DNA of 33,346 nucleotides, taken from NCBI GenBank assembly GCA_029241965.1, contig JAPWVK010000060.1:1-33346 (forward strand), written 5' to 3'. Under the pieces are notes generated by a model. It was not told the DNA's origin. It was given only the letters and a program-made list of their open reading frames with translations, and did not search any database. Each line of letters starts with the position of its first letter. Position 1 is the first letter of the stretch. Position numbers and translations under genes: made by a program. The DNA is from Candidatus Methanophagales archaeon. Lineage in GTDB: Archaea; Halobacteriota; Syntropharchaeia; Alkanophagales; Methanospirareceae. Below, in pieces: positions 14,388 through 22,230 of the stretch.

Positions 14388-15527
14388 TCAGCCCTCTTCT
14401 TCGTTATCTTTCTCCCATTCCTGCATATACTTCATCCCCAGCGCCTTTAGCTTCCCTGTATCCACATCCATTCCTATCGTGTACTTGCCGATAAACTTCT
14501 CGAACTCGGTATGTAACGAATGAAAAGCTGGCTGTTCAGCATACGGTAACTCACTATCCATCCGGAATTCATATTTTATCTCGAAATGAACTGCGGACTT
14601 CGTCAACCGCTTAAAATCGTCAAAGTCCAGTGAATGGTACACATGCAGGGGTATATCCTGCACTTTTAACCGCACTACTTTATTTTGCGGATTGCATTCC
14701 TGGATGCGATGTTTTATAGCAGTTCCTATCTCCTGCGCATTGAGACCGCTACAAACAATCGGCTCCAAATCCGCCATCTCCCGTATACTTAAGGGCTGAA
14801 ATATGACCTCAGTTCCACCATTTTCTATTAGGTTGACTTCTAAGAAGCCTTTAGCGTCATTCACCTCGTTGAAGCTGAATCGTTCTGTGGAGCCGGCGTA
14901 GTATGCGTTTGCTCTTACTTTCGTGCATCCGTGAAAATGCCCTAAAGCGATATAGTCAAAACCAGTTAAGTCATCAATGCTGACAATTTGCTCGTTGAAT
15001 TCGCCCATCAGGAAAGTGGGCTGTCCCGCACCCTGAACGCTGGCATGCAGTAGTGCGATATTGGAACCAGCGTTATTCGGCTTTAGTTTCTTCTTCTCCG
15101 CTTCTATATCATCGCAATGCGGGACAGCATGGACACTTATGCCATCCAACTCAACGATTTTATAATTAGACTCATAAATCACGTGTATTCCAGGAATATG
15201 CTCAAACAGGCTGAGGACACTGCCCGTCTCCTTTAAACGAGGCGTCTCATGATTGCCTGAAATCACCACAAATGGAATACCTGCATCACTTAATCGTATC
15301 AACTGGCAGAGTACGAAAGAGATAGCACGATTCGTCGGTCGCACGGAATCGAAGAGGTCGCCTGCATGTAATACGGCGTCAGGCTTCTCTTTTAGTGCAT
15401 AATCCACAAATTGTTTGAATGCTTCGTAGGCGTCCACTTCTCGCTGGTTCAAGCCGGTTGCCTCATCTATCTTCCGGTACGCCGAATAGCCTATGTGTGT
15501 GTCCGCAACGTGAAAAATCCGCTTCAT
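14388..15527 (-). CDS. mre11: DNA double-strand break repair nuclease Mre11
   Basis: This metallophosphoesterase nuclease acts with Rad50 in end processing. It has 379 residues. Phosphoesterase motifs are in order: DTHIG (D9, H11), HAGDLFD (D57), GNHE (N92, H93), LLHASVQG, and ALGHFHG. The C-terminal part is the capping and Rad50-binding region. The start ATG leads directly into KRIFHVADTHIG. In many archaea mre11 is followed by rad50, herA or nurA; here tRNA-Gln and Cbf5 lie downstream and MfnB upstream, so its partners must lie elsewhere. It is probably a single-gene transcript. Confidence 0.95.
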   Translation of the reverse strand: MKRIFHVADTHIGYSAYRKIDEATGLNQREVDAYEAFKQFVDYALKEKPDAVLHAGDLFDSVRPTNRAISFVLCQLIRLSDAGIPFVVISGNHETPRLKETGSVLSLFEHIPGIHVIYESNYKIVELDGISVHAVPHCDDIEAEKKKLKPNNAGSNIALLHASVQGAGQPTFLMGEFNEQIVSIDDLTGFDYIALGHFHGCTKVRANAYYAGSTERFSFNEVNDAKGFLEVNLIENGGTEVIFQPLSIREMADLEPIVCSGLNAQEIGTAIKHRIQECNPQNKVVRLKVQDIPLHVYHSLDFDDFKRLTKSAVHFEIKYEFRMDSELPYAEQPAFHSLHTEFEKFIGKYTIGMDVDTGKLKALGMKYMQEWEKDNEEEG

Positions 15528-15618
15528 TCTACTATAAGCATTACAATAATCAATGAGTTAATCAATTTCTGCCTGTATATATTTGCTTTAGTGCCCTCTC
15601 ACATCTCTTATTAATTGC

Positions 15619-16332
15619 TCACTCCGCAACCATCTTCTTCAATTTTGTCACCAACTCTACCTTTACGCTATCGTCCCTGTCACCGCCACAGACCATACCT
15701 CGAACACCCAGTATATCGGGGTCTATCTCTTTTATTACAGGAATATCCTCAAATCTTAGTGCACCCGCAAGCGCAGTCACCAGTCCAAGCGATTTCGACT
15801 CTGAGACAAAAGACTTAAGTTCGTTCTCGCTCAAAAATTCCAGCGTTGTCCGCCCATCCTTTATTCCTGTGTCCACCATCGCCACATCTATATCCACTTC
15901 TTTACCTATTTCTATAATTTCAAAAGGTGAAATCGAGTTTATTCGTTTGTAGTCGGCATAGAAAGCCGAAACGACTTTTTTCGTCGGGTCGAAGTCCTTT
16001 ACCGCTTTAACCACGCCGGTAAGCAAATCAATCGCTTCTTCTCTCGTCTTTATCTTGTGCAACCCGATTTTTATGTATTCCGCACCTGAGGCTGCAGCAC
16101 CTAAGGCCGCTAAAGACGCAGTCCCCGGCTTATAATCAAAATCGCCGATTGCCGCACTCATTTTCATTCCATTTCCTTTCTCTTCCACCAATTGTTTTAT
16201 TGATTTTATAACCCACGGGAAATTAGCACCTAAAGACCCCTCTTTCGGATTCTTCACGTCTACAATATCCGCATTTCCACTAATCACTGCCTTCGCTTCC
16301 TCAATATCCTTCGGGCTTACCAACACTTTCAT
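15619..16332 (-). CDS. mfnB: (5-formylfuran-3-yl)methyl phosphate synthase
   Basis: MfnB makes the furan ring of methanofuran by condensing two glyceraldehyde-3-phosphates. It has 237 residues, a TIM-barrel enzyme of the former UPF0264/DUF556 family. Diagnostic stretches are VDVKNPKEGSLGANFPWVI, AAIGDFDYKPGTASLAALGAA, EYIKIGL, VSAFYADYKR and VDTGIKDGRTTLEFL, with the lysine of DVKNP the expected Schiff-base residue. A strong GGGAGG lies about 10 bases before the ATG. It follows ribose-5-phosphate isomerase by 43 bases, so the two may be co-transcribed, tying sugar-phosphate supply to C1-carrier synthesis. Confidence 0.94.
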   Translation of the reverse strand: MKVLVSPKDIEEAKAVISGNADIVDVKNPKEGSLGANFPWVIKSIKQLVEEKGNGMKMSAAIGDFDYKPGTASLAALGAAASGAEYIKIGLHKIKTREEAIDLLTGVVKAVKDFDPTKKVVSAFYADYKRINSISPFEIIEIGKEVDIDVAMVDTGIKDGRTTLEFLSENELKSFVSESKSLGLVTALAGALRFEDIPVIKEIDPDILGVRGMVCGGDRDDSVKVELVTKLKKMVAE

Positions 16333-16375
16333 TTTTCTATAACCTCCCTTTTCTCCATGTTCTTAATCTCTCTAC

Positions 16376-17071
16376 TTACAAAATACTTCTCTTTAATATC
16401 TTCACTCCTTTTTCGCTGCCTACATGCACCTCAACGGCATTTGTGAATATCCCATGTTCGACCGAGCCGACAACAGAAGAAAGAGCAGCACTCAACTTTT
16501 CTGGATTAGTTATAACACCAAAATCTGCATCTATTACCAGATTCCCACCCTCTGTTATAAAATAGCCACCTCTATTTCCCTCGTTCCTTAAAACAGGCGC
16601 ACCACCAAGCTCTTTTACCTGCTGCTCCACCACTTTCACGGCGTATGGTAAAACTTCTAACGGAACAGGCATACTTAGCTTTTCCACTAATTTAGCTTCA
16701 TCAATATAGATAATAAGCTTTTTCGCGGCGTACGATACTATCTTCTCCCTCGTATGAGACCCCCAGCCACCTTTGACCAGATTCAGTTGAGAATCCACCT
16801 GGTCCGCACCATCTATACAAATGTCTAAAGACGAATGCTCAGAAAGTGTAGTAACGTGAATTCCGCATTCTATCGCGATCATCTCGGTTTTGAGTGAAGT
16901 AGGAACACCGAAAATCTCGAGGTCTTCCTCCTTTATCTTGTTGCCTATCATTCTTACCGCCATTTCTGCCGTTGAACCCGTGCCGAGACCCACCACCATA
17001 CCGTCTTTTATCAAAGAAGATACCGATTCCGCTGCTCTCTCCTTTCCCTTTCCCGCTTTATTCTCGCCCAT
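16376..17071 (-). CDS. rpiA: Ribose-5-phosphate isomerase A
   Basis: It interconverts ribose 5-phosphate and ribulose 5-phosphate. The 231 residues include the family motifs VVGLGTGSTAEMAVRMIG (phosphate-binding), GVPTSLKTEMIA, SLDICIDGADQVD (catalytic aspartates), LVKGGWGSHTREKIVSYAA and VLPYAVKVV. SLDICIDGADQVD replaces the usual DGADEVD-type ending with Gln for Glu. It diverges from RfcL with an 87-base gap and is followed by MfnB. The N-terminal ~17 residues are lysine/glutamate-rich and precede the conserved fold. Confidence 0.94.
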   Translation of the reverse strand: MGENKAGKGKERAAESVSSLIKDGMVVGLGTGSTAEMAVRMIGNKIKEEDLEIFGVPTSLKTEMIAIECGIHVTTLSEHSSLDICIDGADQVDSQLNLVKGGWGSHTREKIVSYAAKKLIIYIDEAKLVEKLSMPVPLEVLPYAVKVVEQQVKELGGAPVLRNEGNRGGYFITEGGNLVIDADFGVITNPEKLSAALSSVVGSVEHGIFTNAVEVHVGSEKGVKILKRSIL

Positions 17072-17125
17072 TTTTACTATTTGGTGTTTTTTGCGTCTTA
17101 CATTAAGAACTTTTCTATTTTCAAA

Positions 17126-17134
17126 GATATATTA
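17126..17134 (+). promoter_or_regulatory. TATA box of rfcL
   Basis: GATATATTA lies 25-33 bases before the RfcL ATG at 17159, with AAAA-rich sequence just upstream. The spacing predicts transcription starting at or within a few bases of the ATG, a leaderless mRNA; no ribosome-binding site is seen before the ATG. Confidence 0.5.
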
Positions 17135-17158
17135 GATTAGATTTGTGTCTTTCGTGTA

Positions 17159-18685
17159 ATGACAACGAAAAGAAGCAGCGAGGAATGGGTCGAGAAATAC
17201 CGTCCAAAGAAGCTAATAGAGGTTGTGGGCAACGTAAAAGCGGCAGAAGATCTAAAAGAGTGGGCTGAGAGTATCCATAAAGTAAAGTCGAGGAAAGCAG
17301 CCATTCTTCACGGACCCCCTGGCTGTGGTAAGACGTCAGCAGCGTACGCTCTTGCGTCAGAGAAAGGATGGGAGGTTATAGAGCTAAACGCTTCAGACCA
17401 GAGGAGCGAAGGGGTGATAAAAAGTATCGTGGGTCCTGCTTCTACAAGTAATACATTCAGCAGGACAACACGGTTAATCATTCTGGATGAGGCGGATAAC
17501 CTGCATGGCAATGAAGACCGTGGTGGCACCAAAGCGATAACAGAGATAGTGAAAAGAAGCACACAGCCAATTATCCTCATTGCAAATGATTTATATAAGA
17601 TGGGAAAGCCCTTACAGCGTAATTGTAAGGTAATTAGGTTTCAAAAGATAAGATCCGAGAGAGTTGTTCGTGTGCTTAAACGATTAAGCGCAGTGGAAGG
17701 AATAACGGTAGAAGAGGAAGCGCTGCGCGTTTTAGCAGAGAACGCTAATGGCGATTTGCGGTCGGCAATAAACGACCTGCAGGCGATTTCCATATTGGAT
17801 AGCGGAAGGGGGGTAGTTAAAGGCGATATAGCAACGGGGAAACGAGACGTTGAAGAGTCTATATTCGAGGTGTTGAAGAAAATATTCGGTGAATCGGGGG
17901 ATGGTCGTGGGTACGAGATGCAAGAGGTTCTTTACGCTCTTTATAGTCTTGACAAGACACCTGATGAGACCATAAGCTGGATATATGCGAATTTACCGAA
18001 TGCCTACGGTGATGGAGAAGAAGAAAACTTTTTGCGGGGTTTGCATTATTTGAGCAGGGCGGATACGTTTTTAGGGAGAACACGCAGTCGTGAGAATTAT
18101 AAGTTCTGGCGATATGCTTCCAGTTTAATGGCTTGTGGCGTGTTCTCTACAAAGGAGGTAAAAGAAGGGCAAAGGTGGCAACCACGGCGTCGTTACTACC
18201 AGTATAAATCGCCATGGCAACGCGCTCGGGCGCAAGACGGAGAAGACAGTAAATATGCCGCGGTAAAGGAGGAGCTAGCGAAGAAAATAGGTGCGTATTG
18301 TAAAGTATCGCTGCACTATGCACGATCTTTTATCATACCATTTTTGAAAGTTTCTTTTAGAAACGAAAGTAAAGCGAGGGATGTGGCGGCATTACTACGG
18401 TTGGACGTTCCGCAAATAGCGTTTTTGACGAGCGATACTGAGATGGATGCTAAAGAGCGGACTAAAAAAGCTAAGCAGATATACCAGGATGCAACGGCGA
18501 TTACCGCAGAAAAAAGGGGGGCGATAAAGACGGAAGTGGTTGAAACGGTATCTATACCTCAAAAAAGCGATAAGGTAGCAGCGACAATAAAACTAAAGGA
18601 AGTGGAATCAGAAGTAGAGAAAGTTAAGAAGGAAGATGAGAAGGAAGAGGTAAAAAAGCAAAAGACGTTTGAGGATTTCTTTTAG
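17159..18685 (+). CDS. rfcL: Replication factor C large subunit
   Basis: This is the clamp-loader large subunit, which opens PCNA at primer ends together with RfcS. It has 508 residues. The N-terminus SSEEWVEKYRPKKLIEVVGN is typical; Walker A GPPGCGKT is at about 52-59 and Walker B LIILDEADNL follows. The middle and C-terminal domains are helical with a charged lysine/glutamate tail. The last eight residues, QKTFEDFF, form a canonical PCNA-interacting (PIP) box. The ATG at 17159 appears leaderless. Its 3' end overlaps a decayed open frame on the other strand. Confidence 0.97.
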   Translation: MTTKRSSEEWVEKYRPKKLIEVVGNVKAAEDLKEWAESIHKVKSRKAAILHGPPGCGKTSAAYALASEKGWEVIELNASDQRSEGVIKSIVGPASTSNTFSRTTRLIILDEADNLHGNEDRGGTKAITEIVKRSTQPIILIANDLYKMGKPLQRNCKVIRFQKIRSERVVRVLKRLSAVEGITVEEEALRVLAENANGDLRSAINDLQAISILDSGRGVVKGDIATGKRDVEESIFEVLKKIFGESGDGRGYEMQEVLYALYSLDKTPDETISWIYANLPNAYGDGEEENFLRGLHYLSRADTFLGRTRSRENYKFWRYASSLMACGVFSTKEVKEGQRWQPRRRYYQYKSPWQRARAQDGEDSKYAAVKEELAKKIGAYCKVSLHYARSFIIPFLKVSFRNESKARDVAALLRLDVPQIAFLTSDTEMDAKERTKKAKQIYQDATAITAEKRGAIKTEVVETVSIPQKSDKVAATIKLKEVESEVEKVKKEDEKEEVKKQKTFEDFF

Positions 18686-18689
18686 CTTC

Positions 18690-18875
18690 CTTCTCAAAAA
18701 GGCGTGTTACTGTAAGCAATCCGATAATGGTAAATAAAGCCTCAAATTCTGGTACACACAGTGATTTCTCTACGGTATCAGCAGCCACAGACCCGGTCGC
18801 AGCGTCAAATATACCACTTAGCGTTACTTTGTCCTGGTACACAATGTAGAACTTCTTCTTATTTAAGATGTAGAT
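18690..18875 (-). pseudogene. Remnant C-terminus of a PEF-CTERM-type surface protein
   Basis: The minus strand is open from 18875 with no credible start. It reads through YIVYQDKVTLSGIFDAATGS, then VAADTVEKSLC and VPEFEALFTIIGLLTVTRLFEK. A PEF tripeptide, a hydrophobic span and a basic residue are the sorting signal recognised by archaeosortase in Methanosarcina-like archaea; the basic cluster is weak and the frame runs into the 3' end of rfcL. Only the tail of a surface protein survives, so I read it as decayed. It occupies the otherwise gene-free stretch 18686-19020. Confidence 0.5.
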
Positions 18876-19023
18876 TCAGACGGATATTGAATAGTATACA
18901 ACTCATATTAAACTTCTTTAATGACAAAACACGCCACGTTCAGAAGAAAGTACTGCACTTAAAGGCACCCAAAACCGATGTAGTTGCCTGAGGGATAATT
19001 TTGTCTGATTTGATATTAAAAGA

Positions 19024-19049
19024 ATATATATCAACTGTTACAATGTAAC
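19024..19049 (+). promoter_or_regulatory. TATA box and palindromic operator of the RHH gene
   Basis: ATATATA at 19024-19030 is followed by the perfect palindrome GTTACA-A-TGTAAC at 19037-19049, ending five bases before the ATG at 19055. The expected start site falls on or next to the palindrome, so a protein bound there would block transcription. Autorepression by the encoded ribbon-helix-helix protein is the natural inference. Confidence 0.6.
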
Positions 19050-19054
19050 AACTA

Positions 19055-19261
19055 ATGGAAAAGGATAAAGTAATACTAACAAGGGTAGATGTGAGTATTG
19101 CAGAGCGCGTGGAATACATTGCAAGTAACTCAAAAGACATCGAACTGACAAAGTCAGAGGTTGTTCGTATAATTTTGCATGCGTTTTTCAAATCACAAAA
19201 GGATAAGGACTTTGAAAAAGTGCGCGAATTCGCTATCAAAATGAGAAAAGGACTATTGTAG
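19055..19261 (+). CDS. Small ribbon-helix-helix DNA-binding protein
   Basis: It has 68 residues. A short strand (KVILTRVDVSIAERVEYIA) followed by two helices (LTKSEVVRIILHAFFKSQ) fits the MetJ/CopG ribbon-helix-helix fold, which binds palindromes as dimers. The C-terminal extension is basic (EFAIKMRKGLL). A palindrome straddles its promoter and a related one lies 40 bases downstream of its stop. No toxin partner is adjacent on either side: dUTPase converges on it and rfcL is upstream. It is likely a free-standing regulator; other targets cannot be identified here. Confidence 0.7.
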   Translation: MEKDKVILTRVDVSIAERVEYIASNSKDIELTKSEVVRIILHAFFKSQKDKDFEKVREFAIKMRKGLL

Positions 19262-19297
19262 GTAGTTTCTGTGAAAAATACACGGATATTTAGTGGT

Positions 19298-19324
19298 GTT
19301 ACATCGTAACGTTGGATTTAAATA
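19298..19324. promoter_or_regulatory. Second palindrome next to a TATA-like box
   Basis: GTTAC-ATC-GTAAC at 19298-19310 shares both half-sites with the operator at 19037-19049. TTTAAATA at 19317-19324 follows it, but no plus-strand gene lies downstream before the dUTPase end, so it could control a short RNA, antisense transcription into dut, or act as an auxiliary operator. Confidence 0.4.
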
Positions 19325-19354
19325 GAGATAGAGATGATGATATTGGGTTTAACT

Positions 19355-19377
19355 GATACAGGAAACTACCCTGTATC
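19355..19377 (-). terminator. Stem-loop just beyond the dut stop codon
   Basis: GATACAGG and CCTGTATC form a perfect 8-bp stem with a 7-base loop, beginning 9 bases past the dut stop on the minus strand. GGTAGTTTC at 19261-19269 also matches the complement of GAAACTACC within this hairpin, so alternative long-range pairing is possible. A 3'-end or stability role is likely. Confidence 0.45.
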
Positions 19378-19385
19378 TTCGAGAT

Positions 19386-19979
19386 TTACACATCAAGAGT
19401 CATCTGTCGTTCCCCTATATTCTCTGATTGATATATCCCACCGTATGCTTCACCCTCCGCTATTTTATTCGATAACCTGATGAATACCAACTGCAGCACA
19501 CGTGCGTTCTTCTTTATTCGTACTCCTGCTTCGTTAAGCACAACCAGCAACGATTCGCTTCTGCCCTCGTAACCTGCGTCCCAGATACCTGTTTCCACTG
19601 TAACGCCACATCTTATTAGACTTGTCCGAGGCGCACCGATTGCCATCATATCCTTTGGCAGATGCACTATTTCGTTAAAGATTATTTTATACTGCCCCTG
19701 CGATAAATACACCCAATCCGCATCAAAATCCTGTTTTACTGTATCCGACAGCTTTCGGTCCCTGTTGCTAAAATCAATACAGCCGGCACCCGCTATTTTT
19801 TCTACTGCTTTTACGGTCAGGTCAACGCCATTTGGCTGCAGTTGCGTATTGACGTCAACCATTTTCTCGATTAAAGGCGGTTTATTCTTTAAAAGTGCTC
19901 GGATTTGGGTCTTTGAAATTACCGAGCCGGGTAAATTCGGCATTGCGTTTTCTGTTTTTACTGTCTTTCCTTTACTCAT
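19386..19979 (-). CDS. dut: Archaeal deoxyuridine triphosphate nucleotidohydrolase (Dcd/Dut family)
   Basis: It hydrolyses dUTP to dUMP, keeping uracil out of DNA; some relatives also deaminate dCTP. It has 197 residues. The archaeal dUTPase signature is TQLQPNGVDLTVKAVEKI, then YLSQGQYKIIFNEIVHLP, PRTSLIRCGVTVETGIWDAGYEGRS and LVVLNEAGVRIKKNARVLQLVF, all as in the HAMAP archaeal dUTPase group. A start at the internal Met13 is possible because the first 12 residues are not conserved. It converges on the RHH gene. Discriminating dUTPase from bifunctional dCTP deaminase/dUTPase is not possible by eye. Confidence 0.88.
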   Translation of the reverse strand: MSKGKTVKTENAMPNLPGSVISKTQIRALLKNKPPLIEKMVDVNTQLQPNGVDLTVKAVEKIAGAGCIDFSNRDRKLSDTVKQDFDADWVYLSQGQYKIIFNEIVHLPKDMMAIGAPRTSLIRCGVTVETGIWDAGYEGRSESLLVVLNEAGVRIKKNARVLQLVFIRLSNKIAEGEAYGGIYQSENIGERQMTLDV

Positions 19980-20010
19980 AATCTAATAGTTAATGTCAAA
20001 TCATTTTTAT

Positions 20011-20099
20011 TTGTTTACCGCTGAGATCACGGAGAGCGCGTAGATACATAGGTGATTGCCCGGACACTCTGAGTTCTTTACGAGCTCCGTGGTAAACAA
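20011..20099. repeat. 89-bp inverted-repeat unit between divergent dut and citG-like genes
   Basis: TTGTTTACC at 20011-20019 and GGTAAACAA at 20091-20099 are perfect complements, and the arms share CACGGAG segments further in (CACGGAGAGC versus, on the other strand, CACGGAGCTC). This resembles the common 'ACCACGGAG..' intergenic repeat class. The N-terminal codons of the fragment at 28105 have similar sequence. Confidence 0.45.
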
Positions 20100-20135
20100 G
20101 CACCATTTTTAAAACCAAAACTACTTTTTCATGCA

Positions 20136-21002
20136 ATGAACAACGAGGACTACATCGCAAGAAGTGCGCAACTGGCTTTGCTATTAGAAGTATCTGCATA
20201 TCCAAAGCCCGGTAACATAGATCGAACACACGACTTCGTGGATACAAGCTATACGCATTTCCTTGCGTCTTCGGTGGCAGTTTACCCGGTCTTGAGAGCA
20301 GCAGCCGCGCAAGAAAACGGTGTGGGCGAACTGGTCCGTAAGGGCGTGGCAGAGAGCATGGCGTGGCAGCGTGGCGGGAATACGCACTTCGGCGCATTAC
20401 TTCTGCTGGTTCCTTTAGCTATGTCTGCCGGTGCTTGCAAAGGTTATAAGCCGGACGAGCTAAAAGAAAAAGCGGACGAGATTATGCGAAACACGAACGT
20501 GGAAGATGCCATAGCGGTTTACAAGGCATTTCCGAAGGCGAAAGTAAAAGTAAGAAGCGAAGTACCGGAATTTGATGTGATGGACGAGGCATCGCTAACG
20601 GAAATCCGAGAGAAGGAGCTATCGCTTTATGACATACTCACCATATCTGCCGCGTATGATTTAATTTCACGCGAATTGGTAGCGGGATTTGATAAGACAT
20701 TCAGGTCCGCTGCGAGGATAAAACAACACGCTGAGAAGAATGGTATAAACGAAGCCATAACGCATGACTATTTGAGGTTGCTTTCTGAAGACGAGGATAC
20801 CTTTGTTAAATTGGGTTTCGGTGCGGAAAAGAGCAGATACGTGATGGAACGTGCGAAAGAAATTGTAAGCGGAGGCTACAAACTTAAAGAGATAGAGCAG
20901 TTTGATGAGGAGTTAATAAAGGCAGGGATAAATCCGGGTTCTACTGCGGATATAATAGCAGCGGCGTTGTTTATCGCTATTCTCGGTGGGTTGAGGGTTT
21001 AA
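20136..21002 (+). CDS. CitG-like triphosphoribosyl-dephospho-CoA synthase family protein
   Basis: It has 288 residues, all soluble helical sequence. EVSAYPKPGNIDRTHDF and GGNTHFGALLLLVPLA are family motifs of CitG/MdcB proteins, which join dephospho-CoA to a ribosyl unit of ATP. A C-terminal NPGSTADIIAAALFIAILGG is also typical. Archaeal and methylotroph homologues lie near tetrahydromethanopterin genes, and a role in C1-cofactor synthesis has been proposed; no citrate lyase is visible here, so the citrate-lyase role is unlikely. Start ATG at 20136 after an A-rich stretch; a 12-T tract at 21088-21099 probably ends the transcript. Confidence 0.8.
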   Translation: MNNEDYIARSAQLALLLEVSAYPKPGNIDRTHDFVDTSYTHFLASSVAVYPVLRAAAAQENGVGELVRKGVAESMAWQRGGNTHFGALLLLVPLAMSAGACKGYKPDELKEKADEIMRNTNVEDAIAVYKAFPKAKVKVRSEVPEFDVMDEASLTEIREKELSLYDILTISAAYDLISRELVAGFDKTFRSAARIKQHAEKNGINEAITHDYLRLLSEDEDTFVKLGFGAEKSRYVMERAKEIVSGGYKLKEIEQFDEELIKAGINPGSTADIIAAALFIAILGGLRV

Positions 21003-21087
21003 ACATCTCAGTAAAAAAAGTTTGTGAAAGGAACTTAGATTTGAAACTATACTCGTACCGCCAATAAATTGCAAAAAGATTGGTCGA

Positions 21088-21099
21088 TTTTTTTTTTTT
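21088..21099 (+). terminator. 12-T tract after the CitG-like gene
   Basis: A run of twelve Ts lies 86 bases downstream of the stop. The rest of the gap to the converging shikimate kinase (21003-21209) is AT-rich and shows nothing else I can name. Confidence 0.5.
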
Positions 21100-21209
21100 G
21101 ATGCGAGTGGGATAACTTCAAATCATAATACTAAATTTCTGGATTTTTTGTTCTCATCTCAAAACATTCTCAATTGTGGGCAGCCTCTATAAACTATGTT
21201 CATGCGATA

Positions 21210-22079
21210 TTAAATGGGATAAAGCGACTGATTATTTATCCGTGACTTTAATAATGTACCTTCAACTCCCAGCTCGTCCCATGCCTCCTGTAATCGCGCC
21301 ATTTTTTCTTCGTCCACCAGAGCGACAAAAGAAGGACCGGTTCCGGATAAGCTGATACCTTTCACGCCGCATTCCAACGCCTTCAGCATCGGCACAGGTT
21401 CAAAACCCAACGCAGCACAATACAAAAACCCATTTAACGTCATCGCCTCTTCAAACCGCTCTTCCAATGCCAAATCGTACGCGATGTTTACCCAGGGCGC
21501 TATCAGCCTCGACCGTTTCACATCGGTATCCGCAGTAAACGCTTTCGTTTGCGGTACTAAAATAATAACTTCAGAATCCTTTTCTACTCGCTTTATCAGT
21601 TCACACTTTTTGTTGTCTGTTATCACGACTCCACCGAGCAAAGACGCGCAGGCATCGTCAAAAGCGCCGGTTATGGACACACCGGTATCCAGCGCAGCCT
21701 GAACTCCTATTCGTATTGCGTCTACTACATTCATTTTTTCGCCTATTGCCGCTAAAGTGGCAACCACAGTGGCATTTGCGGCAGCACTGCTGCTCTTCAA
21801 TCCGCTTCCTATTGGTATGTCACTTTGTGTCTTTACATAACCTCGCAAGGGTAAACCAAACCGTTTCAGTACTAACTCCACGCATCGTTCTATCAAGCTT
21901 GTATCGCTTATCTCATCTTCGTTCAGTTCGATTTCGCCTGCGATACCACGGAAATCGTCACCGAGTTCTACTTCGACATGCGTCCATAACTCGATGCCAA
22001 ATGCAGAACCTTTGTAGGTTGCTATTGCATTTATTATCGTACCTGCACCGCTTGCTTTGCCGTAGCCTTTTGTGCCCAT
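21210..22079 (-). CDS. aroK: Archaeal-type shikimate kinase (GHMP family)
   Basis: It phosphorylates shikimate in aromatic amino acid synthesis; archaea use a GHMP-fold enzyme unrelated to bacterial AroK. The 289 residues start at the ATG at 22077-22079, chosen because GAGGAG lies about 10 bases upstream and the sequence TKGYGKASGAGTIINAIATY is the family N-terminus. The upstream frame to 22127 adds 16 unconserved residues. The GHMP ATP-binding motif is IPIGSGLKSSSAAANAT. The late motif SLSGTGPSFVALV is the third GHMP motif. It follows isopentenyl phosphate kinase by 151 bases. Confidence 0.93.
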   Translation of the reverse strand: MGTKGYGKASGAGTIINAIATYKGSAFGIELWTHVEVELGDDFRGIAGEIELNEDEISDTSLIERCVELVLKRFGLPLRGYVKTQSDIPIGSGLKSSSAAANATVVATLAAIGEKMNVVDAIRIGVQAALDTGVSITGAFDDACASLLGGVVITDNKKCELIKRVEKDSEVIILVPQTKAFTADTDVKRSRLIAPWVNIAYDLALEERFEEAMTLNGFLYCAALGFEPVPMLKALECGVKGISLSGTGPSFVALVDEEKMARLQEAWDELGVEGTLLKSRINNQSLYPI

Positions 22080-22230
22080 TCTTTTATTCTCCTCGGTATT
22101 TATTTTACCGGTTTTGCGCGTAATCAAGTCCAGGTATTTATATGCACAGAGCTAAAAAAACCTTTCTTTTAAAAAGAAATGTTTATCATAGAAATAATAT
22201 GCTTTAGATAGAATAAAAAGTCCCCAGCAG

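Noticed and set aside
19055-19261. Antitoxin of a toxin-antitoxin pair
   Set aside because: No small toxin-like gene is adjacent on either strand; neighbours are rfcL debris and dUTPase.
20136-21002. Citrate lyase accessory gene
   Set aside because: No citrate lyase subunits are nearby, and archaeal homologues are associated with C1-cofactor metabolism; family assignment kept, pathway left open.
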